DNA of 64,000 nt. It comes from Candidula unifasciata (taxonomy: Eukaryota > Mollusca > Gastropoda > Stylommatophora > Geomitridae). The position numbers and the translations under genes were made by a program. Under the pieces are notes generated by a model, which worked only from the letters and a program-made list of their open reading frames with translations, was not told where the DNA came from and made no database searches. Every line of letters starts with the position of its first letter. Positions within the stretch are counted from its first letter, which is position 1. The stretch is taken from assembly GCA_905116865.2 (NCBI GenBank), contig CAJHNH020008532.1, forward strand, positions 928,487-992,486, given 5' to 3'. Of the stretch, positions 46,319 to 51,408 are shown one piece after another.

Positions 46319-49300
46319 GAAATAAAAAAGATAGACCTGCTGTCAACTAACAGGCATGTCATAAATGATGACTGATTAGGTTTTTGCAGAAATGTGATAT
46401 GTTTGGCCAGAAGGCATAGGTATTGCAGCATGCTGTCAACTGCAACATGATGTGCTAGCCGCCTTTTTGAGGGTAATGCCCAGAAGAAGAAAAAGAATAC
46501 CTAATTAAATGAAGCATTATTATGTCATGTGAGATTGACTTTCACCGACTCTTCATTTAGGTTGAAAACTTGTTCTCTATTGGATCACCCTTGGCTGTTT
46601 TCCTGGCCTTAAGGGGTGTGAGACCTCAAGGAATCGGCTCCCAGGACCACATTATACCCACTTCTCTATGCAAGCGTTTGTTTAATATTTTCCACCCGTC
46701 TGATCCTGTTGTAAGTACTTGTTAGTATTAAAATGTTGATACAGCTGTGTCTATTTAGAAAATAACATGTAAAACTATCCACAGCTGACTTGAATGTAAT
46801 GTTTAAATCTTGATTGAGTAAATGACATAGAGGAGCTGAAATATTTGTATAGAACCATGCAAACAAATATGTTGAGGGTAATATGATTGCTACAGAACAG
46901 TTGAGTTCATATAATACCTTGGATGAAGAAGAAAAGTAACACCAGCATCCGCTGTCATCTAGGCCTTGGAGAGAAATGGCTGATAAAACAGCATCTTGTA
47001 TTTAAGCCATATTAGACCTCGTGATGGCCTGGAGAGAATGGGGATGGGGTGCACAGTCCAGAAATTGAGGCAGAAGCAGACCTCAGCGAAGGTGGATACA
47101 AGACATTGAAGATGTGTTGGCTATGAAAGTGCATAGGGCTGGAGAGCTGGCTAGAGAAAAAGATACTTTGAGATGTGCCATGACAAGAGCGATGTTGTGT
47201 TAAGGAACTGCTGATTGATGACGAGTTTGATCAGTAGAGAGCAGCAGTAGAACAGTGGCCAGTACACATGCCTCCTGGACCAGCAGTTATTAGTTCATTT
47301 TCTTGTGAGGTAGGGACCTTTTCCTAAGATTAGGACTCCCACATTGACCTAGCCTGCGACAGCACTTGGGACAGACATTTCCGTAAGTGCTCAGTCCCCA
47401 TTTTCAACAGCCAGCACAGAGTTACAGTTTTAATGGTACCAGTTGATTCACTCACTGACTTTTCCTTGTGAGGTAGGGACCTTTTCCAAATACTAGGACA
47501 CCCAGGTTGACCTAAACTGCCAGGACATTTGTATAGAACTAGTTGAGCTAAAGGCCAGCTTTCCTCACATCACTTTCCATAAGTGCTCCATCCCCATCTT
47601 CAACAGCCAACAAAGAGTTACAGTTCTGATGGTACCACTGAATATCACGATTGCACATTTTGCGATCCGTTGGCATTTACAGCTGGCTACCACGATCGCA
47701 CCCTTTGCAATTGTCACTAGGGCGCTGGCCGCCATGTTAAAATTACAATTTTTGCTTTAAATTTAGTTGAAGCTGTTAGTTTATTAATTTCTGTTTAGTT
47801 TTTTATTTGAAGGGAAACAATTCAGTAGTGCTTAAAGTAAAAACAGCAATGACATGGAAAAGAAAACGTGATTTAGCAAATATTGCATCAAGGGTTGGAC
47901 TACAAATAAGTTATGACAAGACAAATATATTGAAGACACCAACAACAGGTCAGGCAGATGTAACTCTAGAGACAACAGTAATTAAAGTAACAGATTGATT
48001 TAATTATTTAGGCAGTAATTTTGATAGTAAAGGAAATAGAAAGAAATTATGACCCGTATTGACAAGGCATCAACAGTTTTTAATAGCTTGAACAAAATGT
48101 GGAACTCTAGTTGTATAGTTTTAAAACCAAGTTGCGTATTTTCACTTCTAATATTATGTCACTTTTAACATATACAAGTAAAAGTTGGAGAATCATTAAG
48201 GACATGGAACGAAAGCTAAATGCATTCAATAACACGTGTGTGAGGAAAATAATGAAACTAAAATGGGAAGAATTAAATTTGAGTAAAGAAATAAGACGGT
48301 TAGCGGGGTAGGGGTATCCCCTATCAAAGGAGAAGTAAGACGCCTCCTTTCCTCCGCTAGTCTACGGGACACCCTTGGGCAAGGTGGAGTACCCGTTTAG
48401 CCCCCCAATCAGGGTTACGTGAAGCCATGGAAGCAGGTGGTGGATGGAGTGTAAGAGCAGCCGACAGGTATTGTTGGTTATGGTCTGCACTCTGCGGCGA
48501 TAGGCAGATGATCTCACCAGTAGAGACAATGGCTATGGCCACCGACTAGTATAGTCACTGCTCAGGAGGAAAGCAACGGCAAACTACCTTCTGCAAATTT
48601 TGCCAAGAATCCATAACAATCATGAAAGTGAAAATCATAACTTATTTCTTAACATAGCAAAAACAAAGATAATGCATACAAACAAAACTGCCATGGAGAA
48701 GGAAATATATGTTAATGAGGAAAGATTGGAAGTGGTGGAAAATTTCGAATATCTTGGGTCACTGGTTACCAACAATGGTGACACAATGAAAGAAATTAAA
48801 CGGCGACTATCAATTGCTCTTCAAAGACTAAAACAACTGAATAAATTATGGAATTGTACAGATAGAACTACAAAGGTCAGATTTTTAAGAGCATGCATCT
48901 TTCCCATTGCAACATACGCCTGTGAGACCTGGACACTTACTAAACAAGCGGAACAGCGCATAAATGCATTTGAATGTAAATGTTACAGACAGGTTCTAAG
49001 AATATCTTGGGTAAAGAAAAGAACAAATGCATCCATACTTCAAGAGCTGAATATTGAAGAGGGTTGGCTAGTAAAGACAATAAAACAAAGAAAATTGAAA
49101 AATTTTGGTCACTTGAAACGTCATGGAAGTCTAGAGAGAACAATAATGGAGGGGTATATGCCTGGGAAGAGAGGAAGAGGAAGGCCAAGGAGAAGATGGG
49201 TGCAGGATGTGGCAGATGATCTCCAGATGGGTGTATCAGACGCAGGACATCTTGCTCAGGATAGGAAGATTTTCCGGAGGGTTGTTATGGCAGCGAGGTT

Positions 49301-50472
49301 CCGCGAGGGACATGCTACTGAATGAAATGAAAGAAATAAGAGAAATGTCTGGGCAGCCACTAGTATCAACAGTCATAAGACAGAGAAGATGGTGCTATAC
49401 TTGACACATTCTGAGAAGAAGCCAGCATAGAATCACCAAACAGGCACTGAAATGGGAAATAAAGGGGGCAAGAACGCCCAAAAGAAATCCTAAGACAAAT
49501 ATTGAAGATAGAGGCCAAAGCTGCTGTAGTAGATTCCATCCATGATGTTGAACTGATTGCATAATATATAATGGAATGGGGGAATAGAATGTGAGCCCTA
49601 AGTGACATATAATGGTGTCACAGGATTATAATGATGATGATGTCTCAGTAAAGTTACAAGTCTTGTCTTGGATAGGACACACATTGAGAAAACCTGAGAA
49701 GGATATAACTAGACTGTCTTTGCACTGGAATCCACAGGGGCATAGAAATAAAGGAAGACCAAAAAACACATGGAGAAGGAAGCTGGAGAGAGAAGTTGAA
49801 AAGGTGGGGAGAGCTGCATGAGGTAGCGAAGGATAGAATGACTTGGCGTGAGTTGGGGGCTAGAAAGGCAGAAGAAGAAGACAAAAGTTTTATAGAATTC
49901 TCTACTTGTATTTCTCTAGACTGTACCCAGAAATCATTCCAGCATTGCTAGGAAGGCTAACACAGGCAACAGATTCCTGCCAAAGTTGGATGTGTCAGGC
50001 CAAGGGTGCAAATATCGCAACCACAGCTCATTTATGTCTTCAGATAAACACAGAAGAAGATGATTCCAGAGTTGAGTTTGTTTGTTGGCAACTCAGTTGA
50101 GTTTGTAAATCCTTGGGCTCATTGCTCAGCACAGAGAAATCTTTGCTGTTAAAATGTCTACGATTCTGCGTTAAGAATGATTTTAAGAATTATTCATTCT
50201 GATGCTTTTTTTTTTTCAGGCCTACAGACTGGAGCCTTTGATCTTGAAGCATTACTCAACCATTATGCCTTTACATATTCATCATTTTTCTGCACCCAAA
50301 AAGGAGCCTTACTCTAAAATCCCTAGCAGGGCCTATGCTGCATTCACTGGAGCCCTGGATGAGCTGACCAAAGACAAGACTAAATTTGAGGACAACGGAG
50401 ACAGTGAGGGCAGTGGCAGGGACGAACCAACTGACCCCTCGGTTCAGGTCAAAGGACAAAAATTTTCCCTAG
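23162..50472 (+). CDS. DDHD1: DDHD domain phospholipase A1 (DDHD1/PA-PLA1 homologue), 12 exons, 3' incomplete
   Basis: Intracellular phospholipase A1 that removes the sn-1 acyl chain of phosphatidic acid and related lipids; in animals the family acts in the cytosol and on membranes. The twelve exons listed separately join in phase (439, 159, 129, 139, 116, 107, 112, 77, 68, 76, 150 and 253 nt), giving 608 codons plus one base. The N-terminus is Ser-rich with an acidic patch (SSEEDDDF). A WWE-like region follows (EEVRWFYKHEGGKKW, LVRGGLYEVDV). The lipase core has FVIHGIGQKMD, NSSAMDVLYYTSPLY and VAHSLGAVISFDI; the catalytic Ser is in exon 7. The DDHD domain begins at FSIGSPLAVFLALRG and includes HPSDPVAYRLEPL with its first conserved Asp. 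The remaining conserved Asp, His and Asp lie in exon(s) beyond the window. Layout and motifs fit DDHD1 better than DDHD2, since no SAM domain is seen. Confidence 0.93.
23940..24220. repeat. 68-bp tandem repeat, about 4 units (intron 1)
   Basis: Units begin tgcaagagacaagcaaggag and end gtagttgcagac. Four nearly identical copies (one 67 bp) plus a partial unit, suggesting a recent expansion. Short frames on the minus strand are by-products. Confidence 0.95.
24273..25768 (-). pseudogene. RTE reverse transcriptase and C-terminal region
   Basis: The frame 24974-25768 has IKKGKAPGPDNISLEEIEA, EQCGFVEGKGTNNAIYILR, CFIDYTKAFDCV (motif A) and NNLRYADDTVLIA (catalytic YADD). A one-base shift near 24975 moves to the frame 24273-24980 with GLCLNNGKTEVMVVSKKQ, QKFKYLGTWITSDGR, HPVLTYGCESWTI and SSFFGHVMRKWKIEHV, the standard C-terminal part of RTE proteins. 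The catalytic residues are intact; the break is a single shift that could be real or an assembly error. Confidence 0.9.
26135..26800 (-). pseudogene. RTE endonuclease (APE type), N-terminus missing
   Basis: AP-endonuclease-like domain that nicks the target DNA. On the minus strand it reads FDINLVQIYAPSADSSEEDI upstream of 26713, then VTMVLGDFNAKVGSE and CFSDHVPVVGKIRIK, with the GDFN and SDH active-site motifs. The segment expected to read QIDYILI has lost residues (NQILISRRF). The first roughly 90 residues, including the LQET motif, are absent. Confidence 0.85.
26816..26895. repeat. AT-rich microsatellite
   Basis: Irregular actataatatat repeats directly at the 5' end of the RTE element. Confidence 0.9.
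27073..27549. repeat. 72-bp tandem repeat, about 6.6 units (intron 1)
   Basis: Units of 72 bp beginning gatatacacatcttgtcagg and ending gctgcaagaaacca. Because 72 is a multiple of three, frames stay open on both strands with a 24-residue period; these are not genes. The last two units share a tatcctatcc variant. Confidence 0.97.
27592..27946. mobile_element. Nested-palindrome DNA element (intron 1), relative of 12238-12844
   Basis: The outer inverted repeats are 27592-27624 and 27914-27946, sharing tatcctccgaataa and ggtccca. The inner inverted repeats are aactagatggctgggactca (27673 on) and its complement ending at about 27762. Between the inner and right outer arm lies gaggccctgttagggtattt, also found in the element at 12238. 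There is no coding capacity. No target-site duplication was identified. Confidence 0.75.
28019..28210. repeat. C-rich and CA microsatellites
   Basis: Three runs of C (about 28020-28039, 28105-28117 and 28190-28206) separated by an A run and a (CA)n stretch (28117-28140). Confidence 0.9.
28211..28921. other. Right part of intron 1
   Basis: No gene. It contains another C run (28563-28590) and a (CA)n(CT)n microsatellite (28740-28800), then the polypyrimidine tract and acceptor of exon 2. Confidence 0.7.
28922..29080 (+). CDS. DDHD1: DDHD1 exon 2
   Basis: Acceptor gcaacag before 28922, donor gtgtgt at 29081. The split codon GAA joins exon 1, giving EDESDIVRGVWFEEGHWQPL, the end of the WWE-like region. 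It ends GPKP plus one base. Confidence 0.92.
29155..29572. repeat. (CT)n-rich microsatellite (intron 2)
   Basis: About 415 bp of tctctctttctctgtctctc on +. It is a long polypyrimidine strand inside a 781-bp intron. The Ser/Leu/Phe-rich frame across it is not a gene. Confidence 0.97.
29573..29735. repeat. Degenerate repeat carrying ttttcag (intron 2)
   Basis: About four diverged units of roughly 40-47 bp with gtcccattttcagctcaaga, spaced between the CT tract and exon 3. Most units contain ttttcag, which looks like a 3' splice site. Confidence 0.75.
29862..29990 (+). CDS. DDHD1: DDHD1 exon 3
   Basis: Acceptor ttccccccag, donor gtaagt. Encodes VIHNIRFKDFHVDWNATNEI and SSKMIRNVRQTLGW, the linker before the lipase core. 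Phase is kept on both sides. Confidence 0.92.
30340..30478 (+). CDS. DDHD1: DDHD1 exon 4
   Basis: Acceptor cactttcag, donor gtaagt (30479). Encodes SGTRLRRGYCYEAIMDDKPP and HLVFVIHGIGQKMDTG; the last is the conserved HGIGQ loop of the lipase core. Confidence 0.94.
30711..31170 (+). pseudogene. RTE-like LINE C-terminus with zinc finger (intron 4)
   Basis: Shifted frames read RMKDGHIPKDLLYGQLETGK, then ADRLLRTKTV, then after a break VRDCHSHIGLYSHSTGC. This is the usual end of one group of LINE proteins: a GHVxRM-LPK-LYGEL block followed by a C2H2-like finger of the form C-x-R-x-C-x-S-x-I-G-L-x-S-H. Several stops and shifts are present. Confidence 0.75.
31171..31436. other. Right part of intron 4
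   Basis: No gene recognised; ends with the exon 5 acceptor. Confidence 0.5.
31437..31552 (+). CDS. DDHD1: DDHD1 exon 5
   Basis: Acceptor gtccccag, donor gtacga (31553). Encodes VRDRVKYMRAKMFPEF and AEFLPVQWRSSLKLDG, matching the FLPVxWR block of the family. Confidence 0.93.
31857..31882. repeat. (TG)n microsatellite
   Basis: About 13 tg units in intron 5. Confidence 0.95.
31930..32515 (+). pseudogene. RNase H relic interrupted by a 45-bp tandem repeat (intron 5)
   Basis: The frame ends RHAALRGNGRADVLATEG, which matches the RNase H C-terminus of Jockey/I-like LINEs (H-x-x-x-x-GN-x-x-AD-x-LA). Directly before it are about 10 units of 45 bp (32011-32463) reading MTQTHKDTLSRHAAN over and over. 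The unit itself ends in SRHA, the residues just before the RGN motif, so the array probably grew from the element sequence. Confidence 0.75.
32011..32463. repeat. 45-bp tandem repeat, about 10 units
   Basis: Unit acatgacacagactcacaag then gatacactgtccagacatgc then agcaa. Variants alternate cacaagg/cacacgg and atgcagc/atgtagc. 45 bp is 15 codons, so three frames stay open; the arrays of MTQTHKD or YTVQTCS are not genes by themselves. Confidence 0.97.
32600..32810 (-). pseudogene. Jockey-like LINE C-terminal fragment (intron 5)
   Basis: On the minus strand, shifted frames read DCGAE-like, then HTTVLPLPLPAKTVDMAQGS; in another frame WIWPKGATLREKLWG-like residues appear. This matches the cysteine/histidine segment at the end of Jockey-like proteins. 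Heavily decayed. Confidence 0.55.
32811..32870. repeat. AT microsatellite
   Basis: Irregular tatata repeats in intron 5. Confidence 0.9.
32990..33380 (+). mobile_element. Composite SINE-like element with LINE tail (intron 5)
   Basis: The part cagtggctatggtcactgg ... aacagcgaattacc (33033-33090) matches 48525-48595 and the body of the SINE at 18326. About 110 bp later comes the shared LINE tail: ggtgccatcggaattggaac, then gagcacttatgggag and a ttcttaattcaac end. The same order, body then LINE tail, as at 18326-18625. Confidence 0.6.
33640..33818 (+). mobile_element. LINE 3'-end relic with (TAAC)n tail (intron 5)
   Basis: The frame reads LEFILLGESEHLWACPECRD and DNPVN, then a stop and a gttaactaactaactaac tail. 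It has the same EHLWxCPEC ending as the recurrent LINE family but a different tail, so it is a related subfamily. It ends 37 bp before exon 6. Confidence 0.7.
33856..33962 (+). CDS. DDHD1: DDHD1 exon 6
   Basis: Acceptor ttcttgcag, donor gtgagg (33963). Encodes DTVESVTPHKMKGVRSVLNS and AMDVLYYTSPLYRSE. It ends in phase 0. Confidence 0.94.
34084..34854. other. Left part of intron 6
   Basis: No gene or element recognised. Confidence 0.5.
34855..35105. mobile_element. SINE-like dispersed repeat, copy 1 (intron 6)
   Basis: Matches 43065-43320 over most of its length: gtaaactcctgtggaaattc, tttggactttgatcttgttc, agatctggcttatttg and attagttcgccttttacaac. The last segment resembles the ttagtcgccttttacgac block common in mollusc SINEs. 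Ends are not defined. Confidence 0.55.
35125..35300. repeat. 43-bp tandem repeat, about 4 units (intron 6)
   Basis: Units contain cagactcctgattagttgcc then ttctacaacacatttgatgt. The core attagttgccttctacaaca is a variant of the SINE-like segment attagttcgccttttacaac just upstream (35017-35036), so the array seems to derive from it. Confidence 0.85.
35585..35696 (+). CDS. DDHD1: DDHD1 exon 7 (catalytic serine)
   Basis: Acceptor gtacttgcag, donor gtaagc (35697). Encodes ITNSLRTEITRLYHTFCSR and GKVSIVAHSL. The nucleophile Ser is codon tcc at 35690-35692 in A-H-S-L-G, whose last Gly is split with exon 8. Ala precedes His, where the human protein has Ser. Confidence 0.95.
35995..36175. repeat. 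17-bp tandem repeat, about 10 units (intron 7)
   Basis: Identical units of agtgtcaaggctgatgc. No variation is seen between units, so it is recent or homogenised. Confidence 0.97.
36176..36640. other. Unassigned part of intron 7
   Basis: No gene. Short stretches such as gtatgaccttaaagggagat are shared with 37900-38060, suggesting old dispersed repeats. Confidence 0.5.
36640..36745 (+). mobile_element. RNase H relic of the recurrent LINE family
   Basis: agccaccagtatgagaatgg, then gaggcagtatcggtagcttt and gctgtaattgtaact, match the TSS(R)MEVEAVTAAF ... HVVIVT region of the LINEs at 11056 and 22140. Very short. Confidence 0.55.
36755..37172 (+). pseudogene. RTE-like LINE C-terminus (intron 7)
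   Basis: Frames read CILNLTVWHRDMDNEQ-like residues, then VKYFGHIKRHNSIVKIILEG, GRRAKGRQRYKWEDNIKRW and RARDRACWRSIAANLHCGDG before a stop. These are the GHIxRH, RGRP-like and CWRS blocks of RTE-type proteins. Several shifts and stops. Confidence 0.8.
37240..37890 (+). mobile_element. LINE relic with internal 84-bp tandem repeat (intron 7)
   Basis: The RNase H C-terminus reads GVQDNEQADRLAAAIPLGGE. Then come four 84-bp units (37402-37737, each 28 codons, starting cagtgcaacagaccagacca), then the family tail actggtactgttagcatagg, agcatgtatgagtgtcctg and an attcatttatttattcattc tail. The repeats lie inside former coding sequence, and 84 keeps the frame. Confidence 0.8.
37895..38110. repeat. Degenerate repeat of about 59 bp (intron 7)
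   Basis: Three or four units of gtatgagtgtaaagggaaat plus acagctggtattgtcagtat, progressively diverged toward exon 8. Confidence 0.8.
38147..38223 (+). CDS. DDHD1: DDHD1 exon 8
   Basis: Acceptor attttgcag, donor gtaagt (38224). Completes the Gly of the lipase motif and encodes AVISFDIITGWNPVNLYDQL and MNSLL. Phase 0 at the end. Confidence 0.94.
38350..39712. repeat. 57-bp minisatellite, about 24 units (intron 8)
   Basis: Units contain gtgtatctggtgagagatat, cacagactgcttggatcttg and acactagataattgtga. They fill almost all of intron 8 (38224-39717) and run up to the T tract of the exon 9 acceptor. 57 is a multiple of three, so a long minus-strand frame stays open with a 19-residue period; it is not a gene. 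Many units carry ggtgaga, which resembles a 5' splice site. Confidence 0.97.
39718..39785 (+). CDS. DDHD1: DDHD1 exon 9
   Basis: The acceptor is a long T run plus cag directly behind a 57-bp minisatellite. Donor gtaagc (39786). Encodes AEEEEDACGNDELLLDINVA plus KA, an acidic then helical segment matching the region between the lipase core and the DDHD domain. Confidence 0.85.
39895..40010 (+). mobile_element. Possible tRNA-derived SINE head (intron 9)
   Basis: tggccaaatggtcagtac resembles an A box and, about 45 bp on, taggttcctttcccc a weak B box. No tail or target duplication was found. Confidence 0.35.
40020..40500. other. Unassigned part of intron 9
   Basis: No gene or element recognised. 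Confidence 0.5.
40500..40840 (+). pseudogene. RTE-like LINE C-terminus (intron 9)
   Basis: HIRRRRSTFFGSCHEKEKTG followed, after shifts, by MKMGKLAEGD and a segment ending in a gga(c/t)agacatggttaccaatg repeat. The RRSTFFGHVMRR block is the same region as in the RTE at 24262. Decayed. Confidence 0.7.
41025..41613. repeat. 13-bp minisatellite, about 45 units (intron 9)
   Basis: Units of ttctagttataca with single-base variants in runs (ttattca, ttgtaca, ttatata). Confidence 0.97.
41614..42244. other. Unassigned part of intron 9
   Basis: No gene is recognised. The 79-codon frame at 41812-42051 has no domain. Confidence 0.5.
42245..42690. repeat. 53-bp tandem repeat, about 8 units (intron 9)
   Basis: Units contain gttaatctttggtctagatc, tgagctcactatatataaaa and taaatcatca. 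Central units are nearly identical; the outer ones are diverged. Confidence 0.95.
42691..43064. other. Unassigned part of intron 9
   Basis: No gene; a short (GA)n patch lies at about 42958-42991. Confidence 0.5.
43065..43330. mobile_element. SINE-like dispersed repeat, copy 2 (intron 9)
   Basis: Counterpart of 34855-35105 in the same orientation. It continues further: ttagtcaacttttacgactt, then a C run and (CA)n, then ggggcccctgaacccacaca. The block resembles the 3' or 5' end of a SINE type widespread in molluscs (recognition from general knowledge, not a search). Confidence 0.55.
43410..43485 (+). CDS. DDHD1: DDHD1 exon 10
   Basis: Acceptor tctgtttcag, donor gtaagt (43486). Encodes VQDLELLMKSIRDRQGKVIQ and SLPFN, a probable coiled coil before the DDHD domain. 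Confidence 0.88.
43615..44075. repeat. 14-bp minisatellite (intron 10)
   Basis: About 33 irregular units of gtgtacagtagaat with gtgtgcagcagaat variants. Cys/His/Thr-rich minus-strand frames across it are not genes. Confidence 0.95.
44140..44535 (-). pseudogene. RTE-like LINE C-terminus, second type (intron 10)
   Basis: On the minus strand: ENDSGITHKLETFQKKCLRR, then RWWRWLGHVCRMHCDT, TLRWTAVGNRRRGRPNETWR and TWDTMGRKAADQQPWRSLVN. It is the C-terminal WLGHVxRM and RGRPxxTWRR region, different from the RTE at 24262 in sequence. Confidence 0.8.
44546..44640. repeat. (AT)n microsatellite
   Basis: About 43 at units, directly left of the hAT element. Confidence 0.97.
44730..45446 (-). mobile_element. 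5'-truncated RTE copy inside the hAT
   Basis: Closely similar to 24264-24965: GLSLNSGKTEVIVVSKIIII, QKFKYLGTWITSDGR and HPVLTYGCKSWTIG on the minus strand, then a shift near a T run (45031-45045). The left end shows the tcatcatcatc tail. It cuts the hAT, so it came later. Confidence 0.9.
45690..45905 (-). pseudogene. hAT transposase C-terminal dimerisation domain
   Basis: The minus-strand frame reads LHEFLVWWKINISRFPTLVH and APPKSVPSERLFSTAGNTFS, then DNVERFFFLCKLM. This is the Dimer_Tnp_hAT signature of BED-finger hAT transposases. The rest of the protein is not present. Confidence 0.88.
45896..46250. repeat. 54-bp tandem repeat, about 6.5 units, inside the hAT
   Basis: Each unit has actattcggcccgaccgcaa then ctattaggctgaataccgaa tag. 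The unit itself carries the inverted pair actattcgg and ccgaatagt, the motif found at the hAT ends. Confidence 0.95.
46274..46316. repeat. (AT)n microsatellite
   Basis: About 21 at units, directly right of the hAT element. Confidence 0.97.
46561..46710 (+). CDS. DDHD1: DDHD1 exon 11 (start of DDHD domain)
   Basis: Acceptor cttcatttag, donor gtaagt (46711). Fifty codons in phase 0: VENLFSIGSPLAVFLALRGV, GSQDHIIPTSLCKRLFNIF and HPSDPV. The Asp of HPSDP is the first of the four residues that name the domain. Confidence 0.95.
46920..47215 (+). pseudogene. RTE-like LINE C-terminus (intron 11)
   Basis: HIRPRDGLERMGMGCTVQKL, then in another frame RRWIQDIEDVLAMKVHRAGE and LAREKDTLRCAMTRAMLC before a stop. 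Matches the HLKRHGSLER and RRRWVQDVADDL region of the element at 48600. Shifted but recognisable. Confidence 0.75.
47300..47645 (-). mobile_element. Two tandem LINE/SINE 3'-end relics, minus strand
   Basis: Two copies (about 47300-47440 and 47460-47640) each read, on the minus strand, ggtacca, aactgtaactct, ggctgttgaa and atggggat(c)gagcactta(t/c)gg, then an extension ending aaaaggtccctacctcacaa. They match the recurrent LINE tail with an added 3' block. Confidence 0.65.
47800..48310 (+). pseudogene. RTE-like reverse transcriptase fragment (intron 11)
   Basis: Reads LANIASRVGLQISYDKTNIL, then VTD and a stop, FNYLGSNFDSKG, and after shifts FKTKLRIFTSNIMSLLTYTSKSW with RKLNAFNNTCVRKIMKLKWE. 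This is the GLxINxxKT to YGxExW region of RTE proteins. Confidence 0.8.
48311..48600 (+). mobile_element. SINE-like segment joined to an RTE fragment (intron 11)
   Basis: caatggctatggccaccgac and aggaaagcaacggcaaacta with aaattttgccaagaatcc match the composite at 32990-33110 and the body of the SINE at 18326. The upstream part (48311-48520) is unrecognised. Directly after it the RTE frame at 48600 begins. Confidence 0.55.
48600..49330 (+). pseudogene. RTE-like LINE C-terminal region, open for 241 codons (intron 11)
   Basis: An uninterrupted frame: LFLNIAKTKIMHTNKTAMEK, VVENFEYLGSLVTNNGDTMK, FPIATYACETWTLTKQAEQR, FGHLKRHGSLERTIMEGYMP, GKRGRGRPRRRWVQDVADDL and FRRVVMAARFREGHATE, then a stop. 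It lacks the catalytic palm and the endonuclease, so it is a 5'-truncated copy, not a host gene. Confidence 0.88.
49331..49600 (+). other. Unassigned part of intron 11
   Basis: No clear gene; pieces such as ggacacattctgagaagaag may be further LINE debris. Confidence 0.4.
49600..49890 (+). pseudogene. RTE-like LINE C-terminus, third type (intron 11)
   Basis: LQVLSWIGHTLRKPEKDITR, LSLHWNPQGHRNKGRPKNTW and RRKLEREVEKVG, then shifts into a segment encoding RMTWRELGARKAEEED. Typical 3' end of another RTE-type lineage, resembling the copy at 44140 in layout. Confidence 0.8.
50220..50472 (+). CDS. DDHD1: DDHD1 exon 12 (last exon in the window)
   Basis: Acceptor is a T run plus cag, donor gtaagt (50473). 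Encodes AYRLEPLILKHYSTIMPLHI, then a diverged acidic linker (DNGDSEGSGRDEP) that ends KFSL plus one base. The conserved C-terminal block of the family (RIDF..., the SHxxYW His and the final Asp) is not found in the remaining 13.5 kb, so at least one more exon lies to the right. Confidence 0.93.
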
Positions 50473-50519
50473 GTAAGTCACAGTGTGTGCAGAAATGAAT
50501 TGTCTTTGCATGTATGCTC

Positions 50520-50672
50520 TCACGGAGGGGATAGAGGCTAGGAGAGACCAGGTGGAGAATGTTGGACAGTTAGCATCATGGCATAGAAGAACATGTATAT
50601 TAGAAATGGCTGCTAGTACATGAGACTGAAGGCTTTAGACAAACTTGGTAACAAACAACACAAGGCACGGAC
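50520..50672 (+). pseudogene. RTE-like LINE C-terminus fragment (intron 12)
   Basis: ggagaatgttggacagttag encodes a degenerate MLDSLASWH-like block, followed by a diverged RDRRLWTNLVTNN region. It stops at the mariner element. Confidence 0.5.
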
Positions 50673-50676
50673 TATA

Positions 50677-51309
50677 CAAGGACCCACAATTAAGTAATGA
50701 GATTAATTACATCAAAATTAAAATTATCAACAGCTGAAGATAAAACCTCTAGCTTTCCAATTTTATTCAAAGTAAGCCCCTTGTGCATTGATACAGCAAG
50801 TGGCACGATCTAACAAACACTGGAACGACATCTGTAGTTCTTCTGTTGTTATGAACCTTAAAATCGATGATACAACTTTTTGGATGTCAACAAAATAGTT
50901 TTAAAAAGCGTCCTTTCAATCAAAACTTTAATTTTGGGAATAGAAAATAATCATCAATACAAACAGAAATTTTGCGTCTAGGTGCATTAGTAATCATTTC
51001 CACACCACTTTTGAATCGTGAATACCACCTGAAAATTTGTGTACGAGATAAACAATTATCCCCATAAACTTGTTGAATTAATTTAACTGTTTCACTGGCG
51101 CTTTTTCTGAGTTTTAACAAGAATTTAATGTGAGCTTTTTGCTCCGTGCTGATTACGTAACAATGCATCTTTGGCTTATCGAGAGGTGATGAAAAGTTGC
51201 CAAATCATAGATAAATCTTGTCTCTTTAGATTCCATGCTTTGCTTTATATATGGCATTTATGTCTTGGCCATAATAAAATTAGTCTCATTGCTTAATTGT
51301 TGGACCTTG
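50677..51309 (-). mobile_element. Internally deleted mariner transposon with TA target duplication
   Basis: The inverted ends are about 32 bp: caaggacccacaattaagta at the left and, read inward, caaggtccaacaattaagca at the right, both flanked by ta (50675-50676 and 51310-51311). Total 633 bp, about half of a full mariner. It carries only the transposase N-terminus and a few C-terminal codons. Confidence 0.88.
50920..51168 (-). pseudogene. Mariner transposase N-terminal fragment
   Basis: Reads MHCYVISTEQKAHIKFLLKL, ETVKLIQQVYGDNCLSRTQI and FRWYSRFKSGVEMITNAPR: the first helix-turn-helix of mariner transposases with its VYGD-x-x-x-S motif. The catalytic DD34D domain is deleted. A short C-terminal trace (DRATCCINAQGAYFE-like) lies at 50765-50805. 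Confidence 0.85.
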
Positions 51310-51408
51310 TAGGAAGTCACTGTGAGGACCTGGTAATATAAGTGTTCAAATTATTTCATTTAGAACATGAACAGCGGAATTGGGAGGGCTGTATTGCTGC
51401 CTCCGAAT

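Noticed and set aside
48600..49325. The 241-codon open frame as a host gene
   Set aside because: All its motifs are those of RTE-type retrotransposon C-termini, and other decayed copies lie nearby.
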